A stretch of 64,000 bases of DNA from Zizania palustris (GCA_019279435.1 JAAALK010000086.1:22489913-22553912); one strand, 5' to 3'. Shown: positions 12,601 to 24,004, counted from the stretch's first letter. Program-made: numbers and translations. Notes: generated by a model not told the origin, from the letters alone.

Positions 12601-13945
12601 CCGACAATATGCGGGGCCCCGACCCGATGAACCGCGGGTGAAAAATTGAACCCGTTCCCGGCCCCGTAGAGCGGGTCCCCCGGCGGGTCCCCGGCCCCAC
12701 CGGGGATATTGCCACCCCTAGCGCCGTTGCACCGCTGCTCTTCACGGCCGCACGCCGCCGAACCGCCATCCTCCCACGCGACACTCTGGTGCGCCGCCGC
12801 TTGCTCGCCTGAAGCGTCGCGCCCCCGCCGAGCCGCCCCTCCATACAATGATTCAAGTAACGCTTCACGGCAGTACAACTCGCGGACAAGCGTTTGTTGG
12901 GGAGGGGGAAATGTTAACAGGCTCCCTTTATGGGCTTGCAGTTAGGGCTGGGCTGAGGTCCAAGGCATCTAGTTAGAGATAATTCAGTTTAGATTTAGAT
13001 AGAGATAATTCAGTTTAGAATTCTCCTAGAGGATAGTAGATTAGATTAGTAGAGTCCTTATAGATTAAAGGTCTTGGTCTTATAAAAGGCACTATAAAAG
13101 ACACCGGTCATAAACTGTAATAATCATGAAGAAGGAATAAAGTTCTCTCCGGTTAGGGAGAGATTATCTTCTTAACCTGGCTGGTATCATAAACATGCTC
13201 AGTTTTCTGGGTTAATCTGATTGCTTAAGAAAGATTCTCGGAAGCGTATCATAGTTGTCCTTTTTTGAAGTTGAATTTATATATTACCTTTTCTAAAAAT
13301 GATCCTGTCTGAATCTCACCACAGGACGAAATCATCCCACACCTTGGAATCTGGACGAGTACCTTCAACCATTGATCCTGATAGCATGGACCCTACTGAA
13401 AGAGCCAAACATCTTGCTAAACGTTCAGTCCGCATTAACGCATGAAGCTCGCAAAACTGGATTGAAATGAGTCCATGAAAGCAGCAGTAAAAGCCAGAGC
13501 CTCTTCATCTGTTCTGAAACCCGGTCAATACCCTGCCCAATATGAGGCAGACAGTTGCTCCAGTGGCAACCTCAGCTGCAGAAGCAGTGTCATGAGTACT
13601 GATCTGGAAACCATATTGACTGTCGGCCTGTCAGGAATTCTCGGTGCAAGTCCTCTTAATCCACCCAGCAGAGCAAGTGCAGATGACATTGAGCTGTATC
13701 CCCAGACACCTATCAGCTTTCAAAGCAACTCTCAGACTCCACACCAATCGCAGAGCACAACCCTCGAAGCATTTCAATCCAATTTACCAGACATCAGCAA
13801 ATAGGTCTCCGTTCTCAGCAGTAGCAAGCGGTGCCAATGACGTGGCTGTCTCAGAGATCAACACAAGGAGGTTTGGTACAGCAAACACAGAAAGAGCTTC
13901 CCGGCCATCTGTTTACTGGGATCATTTCTCTAGGCTACCTTAAAA
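9675..13945 (+). CDS. Unidentified multi-exon gene, 5' end lost in the gap
   Basis: Several exon-like pieces are readable but I do not recognise the family. Exon a (9675-9699, frame ...HSDEAIR) is followed by a GTAAG donor. Exon b (9779-9867, starting DLVLDALMAF and ending KLTLW) has AG and GTGAGT borders and joins exon a in phase 0. A possible exon lies near 10244-10293. A 3' piece from about 13326 reads TKSSHTLESG through DPTERAKHLAKRSVRINA, followed by a stop; a one-base frame change would continue to M-K-L-A-K-L-D. An open reading frame at 13475-13804 (Ser- and Gln-rich) may be a further exon or 3' UTR. An LTR element occupies the intron near 10725-13189. The gene could be real with errors, or decaying. 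Confidence 0.4.
10920..10931 (+). other. Primer-binding site (initiator tRNA-Met)
   Basis: TGGTATCAGAGC lies four bases after the terminal CA of the 5' LTR, the expected position for priming of minus-strand DNA synthesis. Confidence 0.8.
12157..12720. mobile_element. hAT-type MITE nested in the LTR retroelement
   Basis: A 564-bp element has imperfect terminal inverted repeats (TAGGGGTAGCAACGGGGCGG on the left, reverse-complement right end TAGGGGTGGCAATATCCCCG). It is flanked by a perfect 8-bp duplication GCGCCGTT at 12149-12156 and 12721-12728. Eight-bp duplications are characteristic of the hAT superfamily. The ends are very GC-rich with many CCCG/GGGT repeats and the middle is AT-rich. It does not encode a transposase. 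It split a pre-existing coding-like stretch of the host retroelement, so it is the younger insertion. Confidence 0.9.
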
Positions 13946-14244
13946 TAAAAGTTTTTGGAGTAGTCTTCTGAAGCAATTGTTGCGCTGCTGGTTTGTTCAA
14001 TGTATAGCTGTTAGTTATTACACCAGAGCGATCGCGGGCTATTATTTTCTTCTATTTAGTTGGAAATTGAGATTAATTTAGGTCTTGATGGTCTAAGTAC
14101 GAAATCGTGAGGTATTTTGTTCATACGGAAGTGTTTCGATTGACAATAGATCCACCTGTTCGTTATCCTCAATTCTCAGTCGATAACCACAAGTCATGTA
14201 CAGATAATATGGACAGCTTTCCCTTTCCAATCTCCAATGGATTA

Positions 14245-14660
14245 TCCTGTAATTATATATGTGCGTGTTGGAGAAGACATGGAAGACATGGTCTGAGATG
14301 TGAGTTTCACACATGTCATCCTTTGAGTTGAAGCCACAGCTCCCATTGTATCACCATAAGCGCAAACTCGGTCCTCTGCAACTCTGGGATAAAAGTGGCC
14401 ATACTTGTCAACTGTCACCACAATGGCCTCCTCCCGGCACGTGATAAAGACGACGTTCGTGAATGATATGGCGGTCACCTCGTAACCTGTTTGGACTTTG
14501 GTTGGACGCGCCGTGAAAGCTGCAGGAAGGTAAGCGGAAAATCGATCGCCGCGCGCGGAACTGATCTTGTGCCACTCCGAGCCCTGTTTTATCAGAGCAT
14601 CTTCGTTGGGTTTCTTGAACTGATGCATTGGCTGAGATGATATTCCAATGCACCGGTGCA
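14245..14660 (-). CDS. Unidentified ORF, possible terminal exon
   Basis: Reading leftward, an open frame (P-M-H-Q-F-K-K-P, then a stretch with Y-E-V-T-A-I-S-F and V-V-F-I-T, ending T-Y-I-I-T-G stop) extends about 135 codons with GC-balanced coding-like composition. The longer frame to 14823 includes AT-rich, low-complexity hydrophobic sequence that looks like intron. I do not recognise a domain. There is no partner exon I can place with confidence to the right. It could be the last exon of a small gene or a gene fragment. Confidence 0.3.
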
Positions 14661-14823
14661 TATTATTGGTATGAATTAGTATAAAATCTAGATACAATGC
14701 ATACAATAAAAAAAACATAGATGAGCAGTGACACACAACTACCAGCAAATAAACAAGTGAGGAAATGAAAAATAATAAAGCGAATAAACAACTACCAGGA
14801 GGGGAAAGGAGGATTTCATGCAA

Positions 14824-15888
14824 GAAAGAAAAATAATATTTTTTATTATGTATTTTCTAGCATGAGTCGGTGCATCGAAGATCACCAAATTTTACTGTAC
14901 ATGTGTCTCTCTAGCACCTAATACTAACCTTAAAAAAAATCACCAATCATCCTTTCAGAAAAAACGTGTGTGGATGCGTGTTTGCGCGAACGAGACGTGG
15001 AGACGCAACAACCAGGCGGCTGCCGCTATCGTCGACCGTGTAGGACGTATGATGTGTCCACGAGCCGTGCCGGGGACCGGGGTCACCGCAAAAATACTCC
15101 TCTCACCGCACCGCACTAGTGCACTACGTGTCGCGTGCAACTGAACGTCTGAACCTACCAAACTCGACCTCTCGGTTCGGCGACTATACGTTTTTTTGCT
15201 CGTGGGAAAAAACACTAAAGTAGTGGGCCGGCTGAAGTTTGTGGGCAGTTCATGTTCAAGCCGCGGGGGCGACGGGGTAAGTCGGCGGCCCACTACGACG
15301 GCGTCGCGTATTCGGGAGGCAGCTAGTTCACCAACCATTCGCGGAACCGTGTCGGCTCGCGCCCCCGCCTGCGTAGGCCACCCCTCGACGACACCGGCGC
15401 CGCGCGCGCGCCACACGTCGCGACTCGTGACAGACACGACCCCGTACTCTACAGTTCCTGCATTCCGCCCGGCCACGGCGCACCCATCTCTCCCGCTGTC
15501 TTTGTCATCCCCCCCCCCTCTCTCTCTCTCTCTCTCTCCTAAGCTCGAGAAGCATCGAGCATTCCCTCTCCGGGTAACATTAGAAACGGGCAAGAGAAAA
15601 GCGACGGTGAAACGCCTCCCAGACCCAGATGCTGTCGTGATCACACGCTTCGTCGCCACCGTCCAGTGCCCCTTTCCGAGCTCTGCTTTTCGAACCGAAC
15701 CGGCCGCTGCTGCTCGAAACGGACGATCGATGCAGCATGCAAGGTGGACGCCTGGACGGCGCACCGCCCGGAGTACGTACTTGAAAGTGGGGAACTTGTA
15801 ACCGAACCGCGCGTGGCGTGACGCCGATGGACACCCCAATTTGCCGGGCACACGTTGGCCGTTTGCCATCCATGCCCTGTAGCAGGAA
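14824..15888. other. Intergenic, with a (CT)n run
   Basis: This begins AT-rich and becomes GC-rich from about 15000. A C9 tract followed by (CT)n lies near 15510-15539. A 304-codon frame on the minus strand (14955-15869) spans it but has arginine-rich, low-information content typical of GC-rich non-coding sequence, so I do not call it. Confidence 0.5.
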
Positions 15889-16725
15889 CAGAGGCGGGCC
15901 CAGGATTTGGACTATGGGTATTCAAATTCCAAATAGCAATTTTTTTGTGCGTAACAAAAGATAAAAGCAACAATATATCCACATGTACAACGAAATATAA
16001 CATTAATTATATTATTATATATAGTTTTAACTTACATGATATTATAATAAATGATGTAACATTATATTAAATAAAAAGGTTCAAAAAATCAGTTGCTTGT
16101 GATACCAAAAATTAAGGAGAAATCAAATATATTAGACAATACTTTCTCCACCGTACAACGACCTTACTTTTAAAATAAAAATATTAATTGTATTATTATA
16201 TATAGTTTTCAACTTATATGATACTATAATAAATGGTGCAAAAATATATTAAATAAAAAGGTTTAAAAATTGTTCTCCTGTGAAACCAAGTTAAGGAGAA
16301 ATTAAATACATTATAAAATACTCCCTCCGCACTACGATGACCTTCTTTTAAAATAAAATTATTAAATTAAAGGTAAGATAGAAATCAAATATGTTAGACA
16401 ATGCTTTCTTTGCTCTACCATGACCTTATTTTTAAAATAAAATTATTAAATTAGTGGTAAGAGTAAGAAAATATAATTACTTATTTTTTTTGTTTCATTG
16501 CAAATAAAAAACATGGTGTGAGAGAGACTTGAACTCTAGACCTCATGATAACTCAATTGCTAAGTAACTATGTGCTAACCAATTGTGCCACCTCCACATC
16601 TTGTTTGGTAATGATTTTATTTTTTCATGTATATACATAGTATATTATATATATATATAATTTTTTGTTGCAAAAATAATGGGTATTCAATTGCATATCC
16701 TTGAATACAAGTGGGCCCGCCCCTG
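15889..16725. mobile_element. Non-autonomous hAT-type transposon, 837 bp
   Basis: Terminal inverted repeats CAGAGGCGGGCCCA and (reverse complement of the right end) CAGGGGCGGGCCCA differ at one base. The element is flanked by a perfect 8-bp duplication AGCAGGAA at 15881-15888 and 16726-16733. Ends starting CAG and 8-bp duplications fit the hAT superfamily. The AT-rich interior has two diverged tandem copies of about 185-bp units (from about 15998 and 16183) and no transposase. A tRNA-like stretch lies at 16515-16602. Confidence 0.9.
16515..16602 (-). other. tRNA-like segment inside the hAT element
   Basis: On the minus strand the segment begins GGAGGTGGCACAATTGGTTA, resembling a tRNA 5' arm with A box, and about 50 bases on has GAGTTCAAGTCTC, a good B box (GTTCAAGTC). 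The two halves resemble the D and T arms of a tRNA but the acceptor and anticodon stems look degraded. It may be a captured tRNA gene or SINE head giving internal pol III promoter elements. Confidence 0.4.
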
Positions 16726-17038
16726 AGCAGGAACCGAGGTTATCCGCTGGTTTGTTGGTATAAAGCAAAGGTGAGGTGACGCAGGGAAAGGACAAGCTGG
16801 AGTCCTGACACGACGAGTGTTTTGGCATTGGGATCGCAACGGCCTTTCGTTTGTTGCCATGGAGTTCTACTATGGGAGAAAGAGAGAAGAGAAGGCTTCA
16901 TGTTCCTGCATTCCGGCGGCCTGCCGGATTTAGACAGTAGCCCACTGTCTTTCTCCAAAGTCCAAACCAACGATACCACTATGCTCTTTACTTTATCCAC
17001 TGCTTGGAAAAGGCAAGGGAAAAAGGCGAGATGGCTTC

Positions 17039-17045
17039 TATATAA
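17039..17045 (+). promoter_or_regulatory. TATA box of the RING-H2 gene
   Basis: TATATAA lies 126 bp before the ATG at 17165, implying a short, roughly 90-base 5' leader. A (CA)n tract follows near 17071-17082. Confidence 0.6.
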
Positions 17046-17164
17046 GCCAATGCCACTCCGAGCTGAGCTTCACACACACACACTTGTCACGTTCCCTCCC
17101 CGCAACGATAAGCCCGTGACTCGCGCCACCGCCACCCGCCACCCGTCCAGGTCCAAACCCGAGG

Positions 17165-17728
17165 ATGCGGCAGCTCATGGCCAGGAAGCTTCTAGAGGAG
17201 GTGAACGCCGCCACGACGGTGCCGGGAGCGGGCAGCCCCGTCGCCGACGACAGGGACATCATCTTCATCCTCGCCTCGCTGCTCTGCGCGCTCATCTGCG
17301 TGCTCGGCATCGGCCTCGTCGCGCGCTGCGCGTGCTCCCGCCGCGGCGCCGAAGCGGCCGCCGCCAACAGGGGCGTCAAGAAGGCGGTGCTCCGCGCGAT
17401 CCCCACCGTGGAGTACGTCTCCGCCGGCGACGGGGGCGGCTGCAAGGCGGACCAGGCGGAGCCGCCCGAGTGCGCCATCTGCCTCGCCGACTTCGAGCAG
17501 GGCGACGCCATGCGCGTGCTGCCCCAGTGCGGCCACGCGTTCCACGCCGCCTGCGTCGACAAGTGGCTGCGCGGGCACTCCTCCTGCCCCTCCTGCCGCC
17601 GGATCCTGGTCCTCGAGCTGCCGCCAGGCCAGCGGTGCCAACGCTGCGGCGCGCGGCCGGAGCCAGACGCCGCCGCGCCCTGGAAGCAGCCGACCCACTA
17701 CCGCGAGGTTCCGCCCTTCTTGCCGTAG
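17165..17728 (+). CDS. ATL-family RING-H2 E3 ubiquitin ligase
   Basis: An intronless gene encodes a predicted 187-aa membrane-anchored E3 ubiquitin ligase. A hydrophobic segment at residues 32-55 is the single transmembrane helix, followed by a basic stretch. The RING-H2 finger has all eight ligands at C103, C106, C122, H124, H127, C130, C141 and C144, with the ATL hallmark proline (L-P-Q-C) before C122 and tryptophan (D-K-W) after C130. The conserved GLD motif usually found between the helix and RING is only loosely represented (I-P-T-V). The tail is proline-rich. Lack of introns, small size and one helix plus RING-H2 fit the plant ATL family, which ubiquitinates membrane-associated targets in stress, defence and development. 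The particular target cannot be told. Confidence 0.92.
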   Translation: MRQLMARKLLEEVNAATTVPGAGSPVADDRDIIFILASLLCALICVLGIGLVARCACSRRGAEAAAANRGVKKAVLRAIPTVEYVSAGDGGGCKADQAEPPECAICLADFEQGDAMRVLPQCGHAFHAACVDKWLRGHSSCPSCRRILVLELPPGQRCQRCGARPEPDAAAPWKQPTHYREVPPFLP

Positions 17729-20700
17729 AAGCGCAGCCGCCGCGCGCGCTCTGGAGTCTGGAGAGAGATCCAGGGTAGAGCTAGAAGAGGAACAGAGAAA
17801 TCGACCAATTCATAAGCCTGTTGGTCAAATTTCTCATTTGCTACTAGAATTTAGTGCCTAGCTAGATGGAAATGGATAGCATTTTGGGAATTTGGAGTTT
17901 GGGATCCTGCTTTGCAACTGGATGACTGCAACTTTTAGCTAGGAGTATGTACATTTGTAAAGGGAGAATAAAAGATGTGCAATTTATTATCTTCAACTGA
18001 GCTGATCCGAATATCTTTCTCTCCAATTGTGACCGACAAATATTCCGATCCTGAATTCCTGATTCCTGAGTAATTTGACTGCTCTTGTGACATACCAGCA
18101 GCATCAGTACCATCTGCCATGGTAACCTACTTACCTCTGAAACATACATCTGCATCCATTTCGTCAAGAAGCCTTAAAGAAATGTATTTTGCATGGTGTA
18201 GCTGCTAGAATGCATGACAGTTTGCTATTTTATATTTAGCAAGTGTCGTATAAGAAACTTTTTTGGTTGGAGTAACTTTTTCTGGAGAGATTTGATGATA
18301 AAATCAATAATGACTATGATCAATGTGATAAATAAACGAGATGACAAATTGTAAATATTCAATTTGCACGTTATAATCTCCGTTAGCGTTAAGATATTTC
18401 GGAATGCATGGCTTTATTTGTCGTCTTTAAATCGGAACGAACTGACTAAAAAACTGAAGACAAATCGAGTGCTTGCTAGATCCCAGCAAAAGGAGTTGAA
18501 AGACTTGATCACTTTAGCATAGTCACTTAGTCGCGGTTCCTTATGATTGGTTCTTGGATTTTAACATCTAAACTATCAGCGCACTCTTGTTCAAGTGGTC
18601 AGTCACTCGGTCTAACAGTTGAAAAAAAGGCAAAGCGATCTAACATATCAAGTAGGCCAAAAGGCAAAAGAAACACCAAATTAACTACTACTCTCAAGTA
18701 GATCACATTTTAGATATGTCATATTGACAGTTTTCAATACACATATTACCTTTTCTATTTATGCATTTATAAAAAAACATAAAACAGAAGTATTTTTAAT
18801 GGTAAATCTGTTGCTGTCATTTTTACATATCAAATTATAACATAATGTAAAATTTCAAGATTTGGCAGCATATATTCTAGCATGATGTTCTTCTAAGAAT
18901 GGAGTTAGTAATCCGTATAATCTCCGAGCATGTTAATTGTGTGCAGCTAATGTTCAATAAAGATAAGAGCTGTTCACCTATTTTTGCACTCGTGGTTTGC
19001 ACTAAGAACGCAATCTTGGGTTAATTGGGTTTGTGTTTGCTGGTAAGGACTAGAAATATATATATGTATATATATTTTTGAAGTGTGAACTAGATTAGTG
19101 ATGGGCTTGTGGCCAAACCAGCAGCTAAGTCAGAGATTATGTTTCTTATCCGATAAAAGAAGAGGAAAATCATTGGATCCAGCTAAAAGTGATCGAACTG
19201 GATCTTATGCATCTGCAGATACAATAACTCCTAGTGGTAGGTTGCTTAACTTATTATGAACATACGCAATTAGCTTAGCCGTTGAAAAAAAGGGTACAAA
19301 GCGTAGCTAATTAACCAAAGCCGGCAAAAAGGCACGCGAAGGAAACCCGAAATTAACTAGTCTCGCGAGAGCAACCAGGTCAGTCAGTCTACTAATTACC
19401 TCGATCTGAACACGTTGTGTGAAGCAAAAGATCACTTGACACACACCAGCCTAATCTATCGCGGGAGATATGATAAGAGTTGGCTCCCGGCCGCGTTCTT
19501 CTGCAATCTGCATCCGTGTGTCGCACCAGGAATTCAATGGCATGCTGGATTAAGTTGGTGTTTGTTGGTTAGAAGAACTAGCTAAGAACTAGTTCAGGCC
19601 AAACCAAGGATCTAACTCTTGTTGGTCGTGCCATTCCCCCGTTCGCCAAACAGCCGTGTTTATTTTAGATTAAGATTCTTAGTAAAATCTAAGTGTTTAC
19701 ATGTTAGTTCATTTTCAGGTTATGTAACTATCGATTCTTACTATCATAATTCAAAATCTAGTTCGTTTGCTAAAAACTGGAGCAAATATATCCTAAAACA
19801 CATAGAAAACACGGAAGTATATATCATCTAAGTGCGGAATTGTGAAATAAACCTAACTGGCACTCTACTTTCTTTGACTCCAACTTCTCATTTGATGCAT
19901 CTATCTATCTATCTATCCACATCTCGCATGCTTATCTCTCCGTGCTTAATTAGTGGTATTATCTTGCAAAAATATCTTAGCAAGTAGGGCCGCGGGTGAA
20001 GGGGGAAAAAAAGACGAACCTCGCAAAAGCAGCCGTGTGAAGTGATTCGCCGAATCCGGCGCACTGCGCCCGTCGGCCGGCCCCCTCGCGACGTCACGTG
20101 GCGGCGCCGGCCGGGCGCCGGCGCGCGCCCCGTTGGTTTCGATCGGTGCGTCGGCGCGAGGAGGCGTGTCCGGTGACCGGTGCGCGCCGGCGGGTGTGGG
20201 TGTTGCCGTCGGACGTCGCTCTTGTTGGAATTTTTTAAATTAGTATTTTTTGAAAAAAAATCAAATTTATATGTCGGATTTAAAAAATTACAAAACAGTA
20301 TCCGATCGGCCGACCAAGTGCCGACTGGAGCCACGTGTCATCCAGTCGGCCGTCCATCGGCCGACTGACGCCCGGAACACACAGCGCGCTCGAGTGCGAG
20401 AAAAAAAACTATTTTTTGTTTGGAATTATATTTTAGGTGTTTTTTCTACTAAATTACAAAATTAGAGCTATATGAATCGCTGGTTCGGTGAAAAAATTAT
20501 CATTAGACCCTATAAAAATGCGGCCTTCTCCCACAAAACAAACCACATGAATTTTAAATAAAATCAGAAATTTGGTGATAGAGCAAGGAGCTCTATTGTT
20601 GAACTAATGGTAACGTGACAAAATCAGTATACGACTCTTATCACTAAATTAATGGTCTATAGACTATTATTTTAACAATAGGGTCTCGTCGACAATTAAA

Positions 20701-20959
20701 TTATAAAAATAACATAATAAGATAATTTTGTAATTGTTCCAAAAAAATATAATTTCAAATAAAAATAAATTATTAAAAAATTGGAATTAGCGGTGCGCTG
20801 TCTGGTGGGTCGAGGAGACTGTGGTTTAGGCCCATGGTCTGGCCCAATGTGGATGTCACTGGACACTCCAGCTGCTGCGGTGAGCCGGCCGAGGGAAGGA
20901 GAAGCTGTCACTGTTTTAGTGTTAGCCATGGCCTCCGTCTCCATCTTCCACCTCGGGCC
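17729..20959. other. Long AT-rich intergenic region with a diverged local repeat
   Basis: No gene is recognised. About 18605-19120 and 19275-19610 share two diverged modules in the same order: one has GTTGAAAAAAAGG followed by a G-C-A-A-A-A-G-G-C-rich stretch and AAATTAACTA; the other has GATAAGAG and a TTAATTGGG/TTAAGTTGG-GTTTG-TTGGT stretch. This suggests an old tandem duplication. (ATCT)n is near 19899-19917. A GC-rich patch at 20040-20210 and repeated TCGGCCGA-type motifs at 20305-20370 look repeat-derived but were not classified. Confidence 0.4.
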
Positions 20960-21019
20960 GTGAACTGAACCCTCCCGTTTCCAGACCCTACCCATCAGCC
21001 GCTCCATGCTAGGGCGGCA

Positions 21020-23231
21020 ATGGCGCCCACTTCTGTCGCCATCTACCTCTCCTTCCGCTTCCTTCCGCCCCGACCCTCACCCTTCTGCTGGCAGGCGAGG
21101 GGGCTCCGCCCAATTAGGGCCTCGACAAACGGGGAGCGGAAGGTCGGGGCTCTGGAGAGGAGGGTGGGGGATCTGAGGGCGGTCGTCGCTTCAGTGCCCC
21201 CAGCCGTTGCTGCGGTAAGGGCGCATCTTGCTTGCTATCTCTGTCCATTCGAATCACGGGGTTAGATAATGTCCGTGTGAGGCTGAGTTGGTGAATACAG
21301 TTGGGTTTTATGATTTTTTTTGTACGACAGTTCAGGGGGTGGATAGATCGGGAGTAATGCTCCCTCGGGTGCCCGAACATATTAGGCATGTGTAAAGATG
21401 TGAAGCTGTTGTAAGTTTGCATGGATGTTGGATTTAGATGTGTCCCTTGCCATTATGGATGAACAGCCAGGTTGATTTTGGAACATGAAATTGAATTGGA
21501 TATAAGTAAATGGTTTTGTCATTATGCTATGCCAATAAATGAATGGGGAAATGGCATGATATTGGTATCCTACATGCCCTGCTACTCTATCCATGACCCT
21601 TAGTTCCTTGCTCACTAGAAATTTGCAGTTCATCAGGGAATTGGTTAAAGTTTACATACAAGTTACAAAAATTGGGATTTCAGGCACTTTCATATCTTGT
21701 TCTTCTCTGTACATGATGCAGATCAGGAAAAACCCTGGACTAAATTATGTTGCTGGTTTCTGTCTCGGCATCACAGTTTTGGCTGCTATTGCAAGAAAGG
21801 TCATCATTAGAACTCATGAACATGGCAATAAAGGTTCTGTTGCTGACCTAGTAAGGCGTGGGCAATTAAAACCAGGACAACGTGGGATGTATGTTGATAT
21901 CTTGTTGAACTTCAGTTTTGCATTCTGTTCCACCGTATCCATCAAAGCTGCACCATTTGGACATGTTGTCTCACTGTTTTTTCTACACGATCAAGGACTT
22001 TTTTCCCAAAAAATATAGCTAAGCATTATTTATTTTGTACTAATAAATTCCAAGAATGTAATTGTTATAAATCAATTAGCTAGGACTTATTGTCAGATTT
22101 ATACTTGATGAAATTTTGATGGTACACTTTAAGATTTGCTTTGTTTATGAATCATGTCAGAACTGATGTAGGCTGTTTGTTGTCTCCTATTATTTACTCT
22201 GCTAACACTAGACCACATGTACCATTATATTTCCTTCTAATGATCTTGTTGTGTTTATATGAGGAATTGCTGCCATTTTATATGTCTTTAGTTACTTGTT
22301 TAATGTTATCGCAACACCACATGCCCACACCATAATCTTATTGCCTGCTGTGACCATAAAAATATTACTTTAAGCAACAAGCGGTACTGTAGTAGTGTTC
22401 ATGTTCAGTGAAACATACATGAAAAAATAAAACTGTTGTGCAGAAATGGAATCTTAGTTTCTATCACATTGACCTGTAAAAGTTTGTTTTAAATCAAGCA
22501 GCATCTGACCAAAGTAACTACTGCAGTGCAAAACCTCGAGTGTATGATGATCCTTTCAATAATCCATTAGTCAAGATTGATGAGGGTGCGTCTACTGCTC
22601 AAGTGTTTGGCAAGGAGTATCGGATGGCTCCTGTTAGGCTTACGAAACAACAACAAGCAATGCATCAGAAAAGAAGATCACGTGCATATCAGTGGAAAAG
22701 ACCTACTATTTTTCTTAAAGAAGGTGATTCCTTACCACCAGATGTTGATCCAGATACAGTTAGATGGGTTCCAGTAAACCACCCATTTGCTGCTGCTTCA
22801 AGTGAAGTTGATGAGGAGACTGCTAAACAAAATGTTTATCAAAAGGATGGCGTCCCATCTCGTGTTAAAGCTGAGCATGAAGCTTTGCAGGCAAGGCTAC
22901 AGGCTTCAGACAATGTGAGTGTTTGTAGATCCTCCCAGTCAGGAGCTGGAAGCCAATTCTAACTGATTGAAGTTAACTGACCTTTTTTACCACCTGTTTC
23001 ATAACAATGCTTCGGAATCTCCACCATCTTTTGCAGGTTACCAAATTCTCTTCTGACCCAAGGAATACACAGTGTAATGACAGCCAATTGAGGTTATCAG
23101 GCGAGTCATCTGGGAATCAGCAGAACTTAATGCCTGGCATGGTGATGAACCAAAATGGTCAACCAACCTTTGAGTCTGAGAAGCATAGATCTGGCCAGAA
23201 TTCACAATCGAAAAGCTTGGAACAACAATAA
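21020..23231 (+). CDS. MCD1: MULTIPLE CHLOROPLAST DIVISION SITE 1 (MCD1) homolog
   Basis: Four exons, 21020-21214, 21722-21888, 22527-22914 and 23037-23231, have canonical GT-AG borders and join without frame breaks to a predicted 314-aa protein. Exon 1 encodes an Arg/Pro/Ser-rich transit-peptide-like N-terminus. Exon 2 encodes a transmembrane segment (N-Y-V-A-G-F-C-L-G-I onward) and S-V-A-D-L-V-R-R-G. Exon 3 encodes the most conserved block (Y-D-D-P-F-N-N-P, then H-Q-K-R-R-S-R-A-Y-Q-W-K-R-P and P-P-D-V-D-P-D-T-V-R-W). The tail is Ser/Gln-rich. In Arabidopsis MCD1 is an inner-envelope protein that binds ARC6 and helps position the FtsZ ring at mid-chloroplast. Identity rests on remembered family motifs; the splice joins are directly visible. 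Confidence 0.85.
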
Positions 23232-24004
23232 ATTTGTGAATTGTGTGAACTCCTTAGCACTTGCTCTTTTATTTTAGTGTACTCAGGTTTTAGTTGTAGA
23301 TAGAAGTATTTTGGAACAATAGGCTTTAGGCTTACATAGTGACGTGATGAACAGTTGGGAGTATTGGCTGTGCGATGTGTTTCAGATGCTGTAAATGGAT
23401 ATTTTCTTTGTCAGAATGTTTTCCAGATGCACATTGTTTTTTTTTGTGAGGGAAAAGGAATATATTGATCAATACAGGACAAATTACAATCGTTCAGAAT
23501 CAACCGCGACACTGAGTAGACTTCTGGATCCTGGCCGCCAAGGCTACCTCACGGCTGATACATATGCACACTGTTATCTTCATAAGCCTCAGAAGTTGAC
23601 AAGTATACGGTAGTTTGGGTGGATTCTCTTAGTTATCATATTTATCATGTTCAATTCTACTGTAACAAAATATTTGGCAATTAATGCATAAATTTCACAA
23701 CGGTGGCAATGGTAAATATGGAACAACTAAGAGGTACAAAATTTCACAGCGAATAATGACATCCGGCTCCAAGCCTGTACGAACCAGCGTGCCACAGACT
23801 GAGATCCTGTTTTAAGATGTGCAAAAGTTGGAACTCCGTGAACTGGCTCAGACATCCTCAGAGCCGCCTTCATCACTATTCACTATCACCAAACATGGTT
23901 GTCATTTTCATTGGCAAACCTTATTTAGCTACTTTGGCAATATGTGATATGAGGACTTTCTAGAAAGTCACTCATCTTAGTACTCTCGTACGAGTATGCT
24001 CACG
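23232..24004. other. MCD1 3' flank
   Basis: Holds the MCD1 3' UTR and AT-rich sequence with a T-run near 23437-23446. No further gene is seen. Confidence 0.5.

Larger units (their letters stand above)
10725..13189 (+). mobile_element. Non-autonomous LTR retroelement (TRIM/LARD-like)
   Basis: Two similar terminal segments, about 10725-10916 and about 12980-13189, share GATTAGATTAGTAGAGTCCT and GTAATAATCATGAAGAAGGA and end in GGTATCA. Directly after the 5' LTR is TGGTATCAGAGC, the standard primer-binding site for initiator tRNA-Met. A purine-rich GGGAGGGGGAAA precedes 12912, so the 3' LTR may begin at TGTTAACAGG there, with the 5' LTR lacking its first part. The interior has no pol; a short gag-like start (M-T-D-D-E-K-L-D-F-L) is readable near 11685. 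No convincing 5-bp target duplication was found. It lies within an apparent intron of the unidentified gene and contains a hAT MITE. Confidence 0.7.

Noticed and set aside
14955..15869. 304-codon minus-strand ORF
   Set aside because: GC-rich, arginine- and serine-rich without any domain pattern, and overlapped by a similar plus-strand frame; likely chance openness in GC-rich DNA.
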